A stretch of DNA of 64,000 nt, taken from NCBI RefSeq assembly GCF_021287045.1, contig NZ_JAJTBG010000002.1, positions 186,001 through 250,000 of the forward strand. Reading direction: 5' to 3'. Below, piece by piece: positions 38,861 through 48,165 of this stretch. The notes beneath the pieces are model-generated. The model was not told where the DNA came from and searched no databases. It was given only the letters and a program-made list of their open reading frames with translations. How positions within the stretch are numbered: the first letter of the stretch is position 1; every line of letters starts with the position of its first letter. This DNA comes from Oryzomicrobium sp. (lineage in GTDB: Bacteria; Pseudomonadota; Gammaproteobacteria; Burkholderiales; Rhodocyclaceae). The position numbers and the translations under genes are program-made.

Positions 38861-39166
38861 TCATGGCTGCTGCGCCTTGCCGCAATTCGGACAAAACTTC
38901 GTCCCCGGGGCGAGGTTCGCATTGCAGGCCGCACAATTGCCGGGAACCAAGGCTGTGCCGCATTGGGCGCAGTAGCGACCCCCAGGGGTGGTCGCGGAGC
39001 CGCACTTCGGGCATGAGAGGCTACCAGCAGCGCTATTGGTGGGTGGCGCTGAATTTGAGGGATAACTGTTCCCCCAGCCATGATGGCCGCTGTTCCGGTC
39101 ACCGCCATGATGACCTCCGCCATGCGAACCAGCGGCTCCTCGCAAGAGTTTTTCAAAGAATCCCAT
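38861..39166 (-). CDS. Double zinc ribbon protein
   Basis: 101-residue soluble protein. A short helix and a His/Gly-rich stretch (GGGHHGGDRNSGHHGW) precede two zinc-ribbon modules (CPKCG...YCAQCG and CAACN...FCPNCG). GGAGG five bases before the ATG supports the start. It lies between czcA and czcD and may bind metal. A regulatory role is possible. Confidence 0.8.
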   Translation of the reverse strand: MGFFEKLLRGAAGSHGGGHHGGDRNSGHHGWGNSYPSNSAPPTNSAAGSLSCPKCGSATTPGGRYCAQCGTALVPGNCAACNANLAPGTKFCPNCGKAQQP

Positions 39167-39253
39167 ATCAACCTCCGTAGGTGAGTGGATTAAAGTGTGA
39201 CCGACAGCTTTTGCCGCATCTGGCGCCATACCACCGGTCACACCTGGAAAACG

Positions 39254-42200
39254 CTATGCCTCGCTCGGCCCGGGCACTGGGTCGGTGGTGAAGTCTTCCT
39301 CATCGGCATCCTTGCCGTGGGCGAGGCGATAGAGAATGGGCAAGACGAGCAAGGTGAGCGCAGTCGAAGACAGGATCCCGCCGATCACCACCGTCGCCAG
39401 CGGCCGCTGGACTTCGGCACCGGTGCCGGTCGCGATGGCCATCGGTACGAAACCGAGAGAGGCCACCAACGCTGTCATCAATACCGGTCGCAGGCGGGTG
39501 AGCGCGCCTTCCCGGATGGCGGCATCGAGCGGCCGGCCTTCCTCACGCAGGTTGCGGATGAAAGAGATCATGACCAAGCCGTTCAACACCGCGACGCCCG
39601 AGAGGGCGATAAAGCCAACTGCCGCGGAGATCGACAATGGAATACCTCGCAGCCATAGTGCGATAAAGCCGCCAGTCAGCGCGAAGGGAATGCCGCTGAA
39701 GACGAGTAAGCCGTCCTTGACGTTACCGAACATGGCGAAAAGCAGCGTGAAGACCAGCAATAGCGCGACGGGAACAACGATCTGCAGCCGCCGGGTGGCC
39801 GACTCCAACTGCTCGAACGTCCCGCCCCAGGCAGTCCAATAGCCGGCAGGCGCCTTCACCTCCTCCAAACGACGCTGCGCCTCCGCCACGAAGGAGCCGA
39901 TATCGCGGCCTCGCACATTGGCGCTGACTACAACCCGGCGCTTGCCGTTTTCGCGACTAACCTGGTTCGGTCCGGGGGCCAGTTGGAGGCTGGCAACCTC
40001 GCCCAAGGGAATGTAGGTCGTGCGGCCCTCGCTTTTTCCGTTCGTACGCGGCAACGCGATCGGCAGGCGTTGTAAGGCATCGAGATCGGCACGCAAGGTT
40101 TCGGGCAAACGCACCACGATGTCGAAACGACGGTCGCCTTCGAACATCGTGCCCGCCTCCCGTCCCCCGATCGCCGTGGAGATGGTTTCCTGCACATCGC
40201 CGACGTTGAGGCCGTAACGGGCGGTCTTGTCACGATCGATGTCCACCGTGAGCATGGGCAGACCCGTGGTTTGCTCGATCTTGACTTCTGAAGCGCCGGG
40301 GATCTTTTCCAGGATGGCGGCGATGCGAGCTGCAGTGTCGTTCATGACATTCATGTCATCGCCAAAGACCTTCACCGCCACGTCGCTGCGCACGCCGGAG
40401 ATCAATTCGTTGAAGCGCAGCTGGATAGGCTGGGAGAACTCGTAATTGTTGCCCGGCAAACTGCCAACCACTTCCTGCACAGCGGCCAGCAACTCGTCCC
40501 GGGATTTCTTGGGCTCCGGCCATTGATCCTGCGGCTTCAGCATGATGTAGCCGTCGGAGATATTCGGCGGCATCGGATCGGAGGCAATTTCGGCGGTCCC
40601 GGTGCGAGCAAAGACGCGATCGATTTCCGGGAAATCCGTCTTCAGCCGTTTTTCCAGTTGCTGCTGCATCGTGATCGACTGCGACAGACTGGTGCCAGGG
40701 ATGCGCAGGGCCTGGATAGCGAAATCCCCTTCGTTCAGGCTGGGAACGAATTCACTCCCCATGCGCGTCGCCAACAAACCGGACAAAAGGATCATGACAG
40801 TCGCGAAGACGAGTACGACCGGCTGGTTGGACATGACACGATCCAGCGTGGGTTCGTACCAGCGCTTGGCAGCCAACATCAGCCTGTTCTCCTTCTCGGC
40901 AACCGGGGCACTCATGAAGAGCGCAACGGCTGCTGGAATGAAGGTCACCGACAGGATCATGGCGCCAACCAGGGCCGTCACGACGGTAAAGGCCATCGGA
41001 TGGAACATCTTTCCTTCCACACCGGTCAGGGCGAAGATGGGCAGATAGACAATCATGATGATGAGTTGGCCGAAGAGCAGTGCCCGGCGTGCCTCCTGCG
41101 AGGCGGCGAAGACTTCGTGGAAGCGTTCTGTCCGGGTTAGTGCCCGCCCATGGTGGGCTTGGGCGTGGGCCAGACGGCGCACGCAGTTCTCGACGATGAC
41201 GACCGCGCCGTCGATGATGATCCCGAAGTCGAGGGCGCCCAGGCTCATCAGGTTGGCGCTGACCTGGTAGGTCACCATGCCGGTGAAGGTGAACAGCATG
41301 GAGAGGGGAATCACCATGGCAGTGATGACCGCCGCCCGTAGATTGCCCAGGAACAAGAAGAGAATGGCGATGACCAGGATCGCTCCTTCGAGGAGGTTCT
41401 TCTTGACCGTGTTGATGGCCTTATCCACCAGTACGGTCCGGTCGTAGACCGTCACAGCATGAATGCCCTCCGGCAGGCTGCGGTTGATCTCGACCATCTT
41501 CGCGTCAACTGCCCGGGAGACGGTTCGGCTGTTCTGGCCGATCAACATGAAGACGGTCCCCAGCACCACCTCGCGGCCATTGTCGGTGGCAGCGCCGGTA
41601 CGCAATTCGCGGCCGATGCTGACTTCCGCTACGTCGCGGATACGGATGGGTACGCCCTGGACATTGCCGAGAATGACATTACGGATATCTTCCATTGAAT
41701 GCACCTGGCCTGGGGCGCGAACCAGGTATTGCTCACCGCGCTTCTCGATGTAGCCGGCACCGACATTGTTGTTGTTGCGGTCGATGGCGGTCACCAGCTC
41801 CTGCAAGGTCAGGCCATAGGACGCGAGCTTTTCCGGGCTGGGCGCCACTTGGTATTCCTTGGCGTAGCCGCCGATGGAATTGATCTCGGTGACCCCGGGT
41901 ACATTGCGCAACTGGGGCTTGATGATCCAGTCCTGGATTTCGCGCAGATCGGTCGGCGTGTAGGGCGTGCCGTCGGGCTTCTTGGCGCCTTCCTTGGCTT
42001 CGACGGTCCACAAGTAGATTTCCCCAAGTCCGGTCGAGATCGGCCCCATCGCTGGAGCAATTCCGGCCGGCAGCTTTTCACGGGCCTCCTGGATGCGCTG
42101 ATTGACGAGTTGGCGGGCAAAGTAGATGTCCGTGCCGTCCTTGAAAATCACCGTCACCTGGGAGAGCCCGTAGCGTGAGAGCGAGCGGGTCTGTTCCAGA

Positions 42201-42433
42201 TTCGGGAGACCCGCCATCACCGTTTCTACGGGATAGGTGACCCGCTGCTCCACCTCGAGTGGGGAATAGCCGGGCGCAGCGGTGTTGATCTGGACCTGGA
42301 CATTGGTGATGTCCGGCACAGCATCGATGGGCAGGCGCTGGTAGTTGTAAATGCCCAGCCCGGCCATACCGATGACGGTGAGCAGTACCAGCCAGCGATG
42401 CTCGATGGCCAGACGGATAATGCGTTCAAACAT
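39254..42433 (-). CDS. czcA: HME-RND cation efflux pump CzcA
   Basis: 1059-residue RND transporter with the expected twelve helices and two large periplasmic loops. The N-terminus MFERIIRLAIEHRWLVLL and the helix 4 motif DFGIIIDGAVVIVEN place it in the heavy-metal subfamily for Zn/Co/Cd. It pumps cations from periplasm or cytoplasm through the CzcB/CzcC partners to the outside. It starts 15 bases after czcB. No truncation. Confidence 0.96.
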   Translation of the reverse strand: MFERIIRLAIEHRWLVLLTVIGMAGLGIYNYQRLPIDAVPDITNVQVQINTAAPGYSPLEVEQRVTYPVETVMAGLPNLEQTRSLSRYGLSQVTVIFKDGTDIYFARQLVNQRIQEAREKLPAGIAPAMGPISTGLGEIYLWTVEAKEGAKKPDGTPYTPTDLREIQDWIIKPQLRNVPGVTEINSIGGYAKEYQVAPSPEKLASYGLTLQELVTAIDRNNNNVGAGYIEKRGEQYLVRAPGQVHSMEDIRNVILGNVQGVPIRIRDVAEVSIGRELRTGAATDNGREVVLGTVFMLIGQNSRTVSRAVDAKMVEINRSLPEGIHAVTVYDRTVLVDKAINTVKKNLLEGAILVIAILFLFLGNLRAAVITAMVIPLSMLFTFTGMVTYQVSANLMSLGALDFGIIIDGAVVIVENCVRRLAHAQAHHGRALTRTERFHEVFAASQEARRALLFGQLIIMIVYLPIFALTGVEGKMFHPMAFTVVTALVGAMILSVTFIPAAVALFMSAPVAEKENRLMLAAKRWYEPTLDRVMSNQPVVLVFATVMILLSGLLATRMGSEFVPSLNEGDFAIQALRIPGTSLSQSITMQQQLEKRLKTDFPEIDRVFARTGTAEIASDPMPPNISDGYIMLKPQDQWPEPKKSRDELLAAVQEVVGSLPGNNYEFSQPIQLRFNELISGVRSDVAVKVFGDDMNVMNDTAARIAAILEKIPGASEVKIEQTTGLPMLTVDIDRDKTARYGLNVGDVQETISTAIGGREAGTMFEGDRRFDIVVRLPETLRADLDALQRLPIALPRTNGKSEGRTTYIPLGEVASLQLAPGPNQVSRENGKRRVVVSANVRGRDIGSFVAEAQRRLEEVKAPAGYWTAWGGTFEQLESATRRLQIVVPVALLLVFTLLFAMFGNVKDGLLVFSGIPFALTGGFIALWLRGIPLSISAAVGFIALSGVAVLNGLVMISFIRNLREEGRPLDAAIREGALTRLRPVLMTALVASLGFVPMAIATGTGAEVQRPLATVVIGGILSSTALTLLVLPILYRLAHGKDADEEDFTTDPVPGPSEA

Positions 42434-42448
42434 AATCGGCTCCCTCGC

Positions 42449-44053
42449 TTAGTGGCTGTGCTCGGCACTGCCCTTGCCCAGCTCCGACTTGACGACGAAG
42501 CTTCCCGCGGCTGCGTAGGACATGCCCGGTTTCAGGCCACGGGCCACTTCGACGATCTTTCCGTCGGATCGCCCCAGAGTGACCGGTTGAGCGACAAAGC
42601 CGCCGGGTACTCGGGTGAAGATCACGGGCTTGTCATTGACGGTCTGGATGGCATCGGCTGCTACGGCGACCGGGACATCTGCTTCGCCCGACTGCACCTC
42701 AACGTTGACGAAGAGTCCGGGGCGCCATGCCATCTGCGGATTGGGAAGCGTCACTCGCGCTCGGGCAGTACGGGTTTCCTGGCCAAGGAGCGCGCCGACA
42801 TAGGAGACCTTGCCTTCCGCCTTCGAGTCGAAGGCAGTGGCCTTCACGATGGCCGGTTCGCCGACCCTGACCGTGTTCAAATCCTTGGCGGGTACGATGA
42901 TCTCGGCCCAGACCGAGGACAGGTCGGAGACGGTGAAGATGCTGGCGTCCTCTTTCACGGCCTCGCCCAGGGCTATATGTTTTTCCACCACCATGCCGTC
43001 GAATGGAGCCCGGATTTCATAGCGGTTGAGGGCTCCCGTCGCTTGCGGGGAAGCGCCGAGGGCAACGAGTTTTTGCTGGGCGTTAGCCATGGCGATTTCG
43101 GCTTCCTGCAGGACCTGCTTCGCTTGGAGGTAGTCCTGCTCGGCGGAAATCTTTTCCTCCCAGAGCCTCTTTTCGCGTTCATAAGTCGACTTCGCGAGGG
43201 CAAGGCGCTTCTGGGCAGAAAGCAATTCACTGCGCTGTTCAGACAGACCCGTGCTGGCAATCACAGCCAGAATCTGGCCCTTCTTCACCGTTTGCCCCAG
43301 GTTGGCCGGAACGCTTTCCACCACGCCGGCCAGCCGAGGGACGACGTGGGCCGTCCGATCTTCATTGAAGCGAATCTCTCCCGGCAACTGCACGGCGGTT
43401 CGAATTCGGGCCGGCGCTGCTTTCTGAATGGTGATAGCGGCGGCCTGAACCTGCGCATCACTCAGTTCCACCTTGCCTTCCTCCTGGGCAAAGGTGAAGA
43501 GATAGGGGGCATTTGCCATCCGCGCCGCGACGGTCGCGTCGAAGACATGGGGCTCCTCAATCGCCACGACGCTCTTCAGATAGTCCTTTTCCACGGCGAA
43601 GGCGATTTCCTGCTTGTCCCCACTGGGCCGAGCAAGCGAAACGGAAACCTTGGCGGTGCTGGGCGATACCGGCTTGCCCTGCTGGAAGAGCCAGACCCGG
43701 AAGCGGGGTTCGCCGCCTTCTTCTGCCAGCAGGATTTCGAGGCCGAAGCCGTCTTCGGCAAAAAGCTTCCCGCCGTGAGGGCCGGTTTGTGGCCCCTCTT
43801 CATGATGTTCGGCATCGCCGTGCTCCTTGGCGTGTTCATGGCCATCGGTTGCTTGCCCGCCATGGTGCTCGGTATCGGCGTGTCCCTTTGACTCGGCATG
43901 GCTGCCGTGGCCATGGCCGTCGCCGGCGGGTTGGGATGTCCCCGTGCCGAGGATCGCGGCGCTGATCGCCAAACCTGCGACCAGGATGATGGCGATGGCG
44001 ATGCTCTGCTTCTTGTTGAGTTGGGAGCGGAGTTTGTTCAAATTTGTTTTCAT
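42449..44053 (-). CDS. czcB: Periplasmic adaptor CzcB
   Basis: 534-residue membrane fusion protein. An N-terminal anchor helix (AIAIILVAGLAISAAIL) is followed by a long His-rich segment (about 45-95, many HG/HE pairs) that can bind metals. Next come the barrel-sandwich and coiled-coil hairpin (about 260-400) and beta-barrel domains. It links CzcA to the CzcC outer-membrane channel. It lies 9 bases after czcC. Confidence 0.94.
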   Translation of the reverse strand: MKTNLNKLRSQLNKKQSIAIAIILVAGLAISAAILGTGTSQPAGDGHGHGSHAESKGHADTEHHGGQATDGHEHAKEHGDAEHHEEGPQTGPHGGKLFAEDGFGLEILLAEEGGEPRFRVWLFQQGKPVSPSTAKVSVSLARPSGDKQEIAFAVEKDYLKSVVAIEEPHVFDATVAARMANAPYLFTFAQEEGKVELSDAQVQAAAITIQKAAPARIRTAVQLPGEIRFNEDRTAHVVPRLAGVVESVPANLGQTVKKGQILAVIASTGLSEQRSELLSAQKRLALAKSTYEREKRLWEEKISAEQDYLQAKQVLQEAEIAMANAQQKLVALGASPQATGALNRYEIRAPFDGMVVEKHIALGEAVKEDASIFTVSDLSSVWAEIIVPAKDLNTVRVGEPAIVKATAFDSKAEGKVSYVGALLGQETRTARARVTLPNPQMAWRPGLFVNVEVQSGEADVPVAVAADAIQTVNDKPVIFTRVPGGFVAQPVTLGRSDGKIVEVARGLKPGMSYAAAGSFVVKSELGKGSAEHSH

Positions 44054-44062
44054 GATGAATTC

Positions 44063-45403
44063 CTAGAGTTGTCCACCGCCGATTGGGGATGACGCAGCTA
44101 CGGCGCCAAGCACGCGGTCGATGTCGGCCGCTGCCCGATGGGCGTCAGCCAGCGCTCGCAGGTATTGGGACCGTGCCTGGAAAAAGGTGCGCTGTGCATC
44201 CAGCACCTCTAGGAAGCTGAATTTGCCCAGCTCGTACCCCTTGCTGGCTGCCTCATAGGCACTCTGGGCGCCCGGCAGAATTTCCTTCTGCAAGGTCCCG
44301 ACTTCCAGGCTGAGCGCCTTGAGCCGTTCGTGGGCCTGGGCGATTTCGGTGGAGAGGCGGACTTCCGTCGCGGCCAGTTCGTCCCGTGCCTTGTCGGCAC
44401 GGCGCAAGGCTTCCAGCAGATTGCCCTGGTTACGATCAAACAGTGGGAGTGGAATCGACAAGCCCACAACGGCTTGGTCACGCCCCAACTCTTCGGCACG
44501 TTTGGCGCCTAGACTCACCGTTACGTTAGGTATCCGGCGCGTCCGCTCGACCTCCGCTAGCGCAGAGCGGCGATCGACTTCGAGGCGAGCACGAGCGAGG
44601 GCGGGGGACGCCGCCAGACGATTGGTAATCTCTTCCGACGTTGGTACGGCAGGCAATGTCTCGGCTCGTCCATCGGCCCGCTCAAAACGCGGTGACGGAT
44701 TACCCCAGGTCGCGGCCAGGCGTTTGCGTGCGCTCGCCAATTCCGCTTGTGCCTGATTGAACTCCACCCGAACGGATCCTTCCGCCACCCGGGCTTTGGT
44801 TTCCTCCACCGGCGAAACCTTGCCTGCCATGACACGTCGTGACGCAGCCTGGGTCGCACGCTGGGCGAGGTCAAGCAACGCTTCGGCCAGCCGGACGCGC
44901 TCTTGCGCGACAAGCACGTCGAAGAAGGCTGCCACGGTCGCCGCACGGATTTCCAGGCGTTGGGTGGCCAGATCGGCGGCGGCTACGTCACGCCCGCGTT
45001 CAGCCGACTCGATACGGGCGGCCCGCTTGCCGCCCAGTTCGATGGCCTGATTGATCTGCAAGGTCGTCGTGCGGGTGGCCTTGTTCTGGGTGTCCTCGAC
45101 CAGAGTCGCAATTTCGGGGTTGGGACGTACGCCGGCCTGGATGACGGCCCCCTCGACGGCCTGCAATTCGCGCGCGGCAGCGGCCAACGTAGGGTTGGCC
45201 GACAGGGCGAGATCGATCGCGGCGGCCAGGCCCAGCGGCCCGATCGGCTCGAGTTTGCCGGTCTGTGGATTCGGCAGGAGGGCTGCCGAGTTGACGTTGC
45301 CCGGCGCCGTTGAAGACTGCGCCAGTGCAGGGGAAACCAAGGGGTTGAAAATGGTGGCTGCCAACCCCAGCAGCCCGATCAGGGATGTGCGTGGTCTACG
45401 CAT
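44063..45403 (-). CDS. czcC: Outer-membrane efflux channel CzcC
   Basis: 446-residue TolC-like outer-membrane factor. A signal peptide (FNPLVSPALA) is followed by two OEP repeats with heptad-like helices, LAAAIDLALSANPTLAAAARE and the C-terminal half with ELGKFSFLEVLDAQRTFFQARSQYLRALAD. It completes the tripartite Czc pump. Confidence 0.93.
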   Translation of the reverse strand: MRRPRTSLIGLLGLAATIFNPLVSPALAQSSTAPGNVNSAALLPNPQTGKLEPIGPLGLAAAIDLALSANPTLAAAARELQAVEGAVIQAGVRPNPEIATLVEDTQNKATRTTTLQINQAIELGGKRAARIESAERGRDVAAADLATQRLEIRAATVAAFFDVLVAQERVRLAEALLDLAQRATQAASRRVMAGKVSPVEETKARVAEGSVRVEFNQAQAELASARKRLAATWGNPSPRFERADGRAETLPAVPTSEEITNRLAASPALARARLEVDRRSALAEVERTRRIPNVTVSLGAKRAEELGRDQAVVGLSIPLPLFDRNQGNLLEALRRADKARDELAATEVRLSTEIAQAHERLKALSLEVGTLQKEILPGAQSAYEAASKGYELGKFSFLEVLDAQRTFFQARSQYLRALADAHRAAADIDRVLGAVAASSPIGGGQL

Positions 45404-45491
45404 CGAATTCTCCTAAATGAACAGGACAATCCGGCGAGACCGAAAAGGCGGCTACGTCAGCCGCAGAAAAAAGGGGGATGTCTCGCCGGGC

Positions 45492-45842
45492 TTACGCGGC
45501 GAGCTGTCTATCAGGGCGCTCGGGCCCGTCGGGGATATGCGATGCGAAGTAATGCGGGCTGAAGCCGTCGAACACCACAATTGGAGCTACGACTAAAGCT
45601 TCCAGACTACTGAGAAAGCAGTTGTGGCCATTTAGATGGGAACTGCAATCATTGTCGGCGCTCGGGTTAACCTTGCCCGACTCGCTCTTGCCCTGATCTC
45701 CAAGCGCTTTGTGCTGGTGATCGTGGTGGCCGAAGTGCTGCGCGGCTTGGCCTGTCTCGTGTTGGCAATACACACCCACCCCAGCCCAAGCGAACTGGAA
45801 GGGTAATATGACCACGAGAAGAAACACGAGCAGCTTTTTCAC
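45492..45842 (-). CDS. czcI: CzcI-like small exported protein
   Basis: 116-residue exported protein that opens the efflux operon. The start MKKLLVFLLVVILPFQFAWAGVGVYCQHE and the His-rich segment (HFGHHDHQH) match the CzcI family, found first in czcICBA operons and thought to modulate expression or metal sensing. It precedes czcC by 88 bases. Confidence 0.8.
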   Translation of the reverse strand: MKKLLVFLLVVILPFQFAWAGVGVYCQHETGQAAQHFGHHDHQHKALGDQGKSESGKVNPSADNDCSSHLNGHNCFLSSLEALVVAPIVVFDGFSPHYFASHIPDGPERPDRQLAA

Positions 45843-45879
45843 CCGAGTAAGTTTATCAGAGGTTGGTGGAGGAATGCCA

Positions 45880-45920
45880 AGCCCCGTCTGCGTCGGATAG
45901 GCAGAATGGCAAACGGGGCT
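45880..45920. repeat. Inverted repeat upstream of czcI
   Basis: AGCCCCGT (45880-45887) and its complement ACGGGGCT (45913-45920), 25 bases apart, lie in the promoter region of the czc operon. It may be a regulator site or the end of the preceding transcript. No regulator gene for czc is seen in the window. Confidence 0.4.
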
Positions 45921-45973
45921 GGGATCCTCATTAGGCTATTGGTGCATTGGCCGGTTTTCGCACCGCAGCGGCT

Positions 45974-47446
45974 TCAGTTAGGCAGTGGCGGCCATTCTCC
46001 CCGAATATCGCCTTGTCCCCAATAGGCCGGTGCCGATGGGTTGTCGGCTGGCTCACTGACCATTAGTCGGAGCTGTTCGATCTGTTCAGTCGAAACATTC
46101 GGGATTGTCGCAACATCCTCTCGGTCATAGTCGCCAAGCACTGTGAGAATGTTGTTCTCGGCATCGTGGCGCAGAGTAGTTTTGTAAAGCGGGATACTGT
46201 CTGCCTTCATACGCGTGCCGTCAGCGTCAAATTGCTCGAGTGAAAGATATGCTCTCTGGTGAGCGTCGAACACGCGTAGCCACCAAGCACCGAGTTGCAA
46301 CGTCCTGTCGCCAGTCGATCCAAGACGGACGTTCGCCGAGAGCATGTTCCGGCTGAAATCGCCGCTCCAGCCGAGTGCCGCCATGGGATCACCGCCCGAA
46401 TTCAGCAGTGCCGCGGCCTGTCTGGCCAGCGGATAGTAATCGTCGGAATCCTCTGGGTCGATAATGTCGACTGGCGTAGAGAAGGGTAAGCCTTCGCGAT
46501 CATGATCTCTGGGGCTCTCGACTAAGGCTGTGGCAATGTATAAACCATCCGACAATGTGGCACTTCTACAGCTGTCGATCAGCAATGGCTTGCCATTCCA
46601 GGATTCCAGCGTCTTTCCGAAGGCCCAGACACTTTCGCCCACAGTCCGGTAATAGCGCCAGCTAGTGGTATCGGTCTCGCTTTTCGCTACCGCAAACGGC
46701 GTCGCCCAGACCCGTGCCTCGCCATCATTGGCGACCAGGTGTTGCCAGTTGCTGGCGCCGAACAGTTGCGCCACGAGTTCCTGGGCGACATGGCGCTTCA
46801 CCGGGAGGCCAAGTGACACCATCGCCGACATCATGGCCGTTGCCCAGTTGGCTGGGAACGGAACAAGCAGGAACCCGTAAGGTTCAGTGCAACTATCCTG
46901 GTCGAGTTCAATGTTGATGGAAGCAAATCCCGGTAGTGATCGGAGCCTGGCTACCATCCGTTCGTTCTCGCCGCGGGTACGGATGCCTTTCAAGGCACTG
47001 TGGACACGTTCGCGATGTCTGGGCTGGTAGGGCTCAAAACACATCCGCCGGATTTCGGCAAACGTCTTGTCGTGCACCCGTAAGCGGATTCCATCAGAAA
47101 GCCGGTCAATTGCAGAGGGGAAGATGCGCTCGCGGTCGCATATGTCTAGAACGGCGGCCAGTCCGTCAACGAAGGTACGTGCGGCTTGGACCGAAAAACC
47201 TGAAAGGTCACTATCCACTTCGCCGGCGACAACAGTGTGCCAATCAGCGGAATCTTCTTTCTCAAGCAGCCGCTTGGCGGCTAAGTAGTCCACTCCTTCA
47301 AAGCGGTTGAGCAGTTCCTTACGCACGGCATCTTCGTCGGGAATTGGCATGCCAAGCTTGGCAAGATATCGGCCAATGCGGCGGGCGCCGAAGCTATAGA
47401 AATTGCTGGAATCTTCGGGGAAGGAAGAGGTGTTAACAGTCATCAT
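45974..47446 (-). CDS. Hypothetical protein
   Basis: 490-residue soluble protein. No known domain recognised. A segment VAQELVAQLFGASNWQHLVA resembles a short helical motif seen in some glyoxalase-associated proteins. The rest is mixed alpha/beta with many acidic residues. GGAG precedes ATGATG near 47446. Its transcript runs toward czcI. Confidence 0.6.
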   Translation of the reverse strand: MMTVNTSSFPEDSSNFYSFGARRIGRYLAKLGMPIPDEDAVRKELLNRFEGVDYLAAKRLLEKEDSADWHTVVAGEVDSDLSGFSVQAARTFVDGLAAVLDICDRERIFPSAIDRLSDGIRLRVHDKTFAEIRRMCFEPYQPRHRERVHSALKGIRTRGENERMVARLRSLPGFASINIELDQDSCTEPYGFLLVPFPANWATAMMSAMVSLGLPVKRHVAQELVAQLFGASNWQHLVANDGEARVWATPFAVAKSETDTTSWRYYRTVGESVWAFGKTLESWNGKPLLIDSCRSATLSDGLYIATALVESPRDHDREGLPFSTPVDIIDPEDSDDYYPLARQAAALLNSGGDPMAALGWSGDFSRNMLSANVRLGSTGDRTLQLGAWWLRVFDAHQRAYLSLEQFDADGTRMKADSIPLYKTTLRHDAENNILTVLGDYDREDVATIPNVSTEQIEQLRLMVSEPADNPSAPAYWGQGDIRGEWPPLPN

Positions 47447-47455
47447 TTTCTCCAA

Positions 47456-47918
47456 GTCCGAGCGCTATGAATCCTGGTGTGCGCATTCCAGAGCAACGCT
47501 CAATGGAAAAATGATGATGTAGCAGAGGATGTGTCCTGATTCGCCCTATCGCAATTGCGACGCGCACTGGCTGGTGTCGGACAACCGATTTCGTATGTTA
47601 TCCAGTTGTGAGAACAATGCAAGTGCGGTCTTGGTGCAGGCCTACAACTTATTGCCAGTCGGTGACCACCTCTGGGAAATGCTCGAAGCACCTGGTGTCG
47701 GCGGACTAGATGGCTACGAAAAGTTGTAGGTCGACACTATTGTTCATCTTCCCCTGTTGCCTACCTCGATGAGGTCGGTTAGCCAAGTCGAGCAAGCGAC
47801 CAGCGGGCCACGGTGTCGAACTCGCCACGCGGCACGCCACGGGTGGATGGTCAGCGGCCGGAAATACCGCCTTACCTCTGTAATAATGTCCATTCACGTC
47901 CCTCGCGAATAACGCCAA
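47456..47918. other. Gene-free stretch, 463 bp
   Basis: No full gene is supported. On the minus strand a 13-codon piece at 47707-47748 reads MNNSVDLQLFVAI, which looks like the first residues of a LysR-type regulator but stops at once, so it may be a remnant. No repeats or terminators were identified. Confidence 0.4.
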
Positions 47919-48155
47919 ATGTTGTGCCACCGCTCCTTGAGCAAACGATTCCAATCGCGCATCCGCCCCGGAGGAAGGATCGTCATTCCGCCCGCCATGC
48001 TTAAGGCCTTGGGCGGTCGGCCGGATAGCCTTGTCCTCGAACTGCAAGGCAACCGATTGCTGTTGTCGCGGCGCCAATCACCGATTGAAACCAAGTTGGC
48101 CAAGTTTAAGGCCAGAATGGTCAGCCGACTCGGCTCTCGTCTGACTGCACCGTAG
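47919..48155 (+). CDS. SpoVT/AbrB-type DNA-binding protein
   Basis: 78-residue protein with the swapped-hairpin AbrB/MazE motif (RIRPGGRIVIPPAMLKALGGRPDSLVLELQGNRLLL, about 14-50), followed by a basic helix. Such proteins are often antitoxins, but no toxin gene follows on this strand. The ATG has no good ribosome site. A TTG at 47937 is an alternative start. Confidence 0.6.
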   Translation: MLCHRSLSKRFQSRIRPGGRIVIPPAMLKALGGRPDSLVLELQGNRLLLSRRQSPIETKLAKFKARMVSRLGSRLTAP

Positions 48156-48165
48156 GTTTCAGGTT

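Noticed and set aside
47707-47748. LysR regulator remnant (MNNSVDLQLFVAI)
   Set aside because: Only 13 codons and then a stop. Similarity of this length may be chance.
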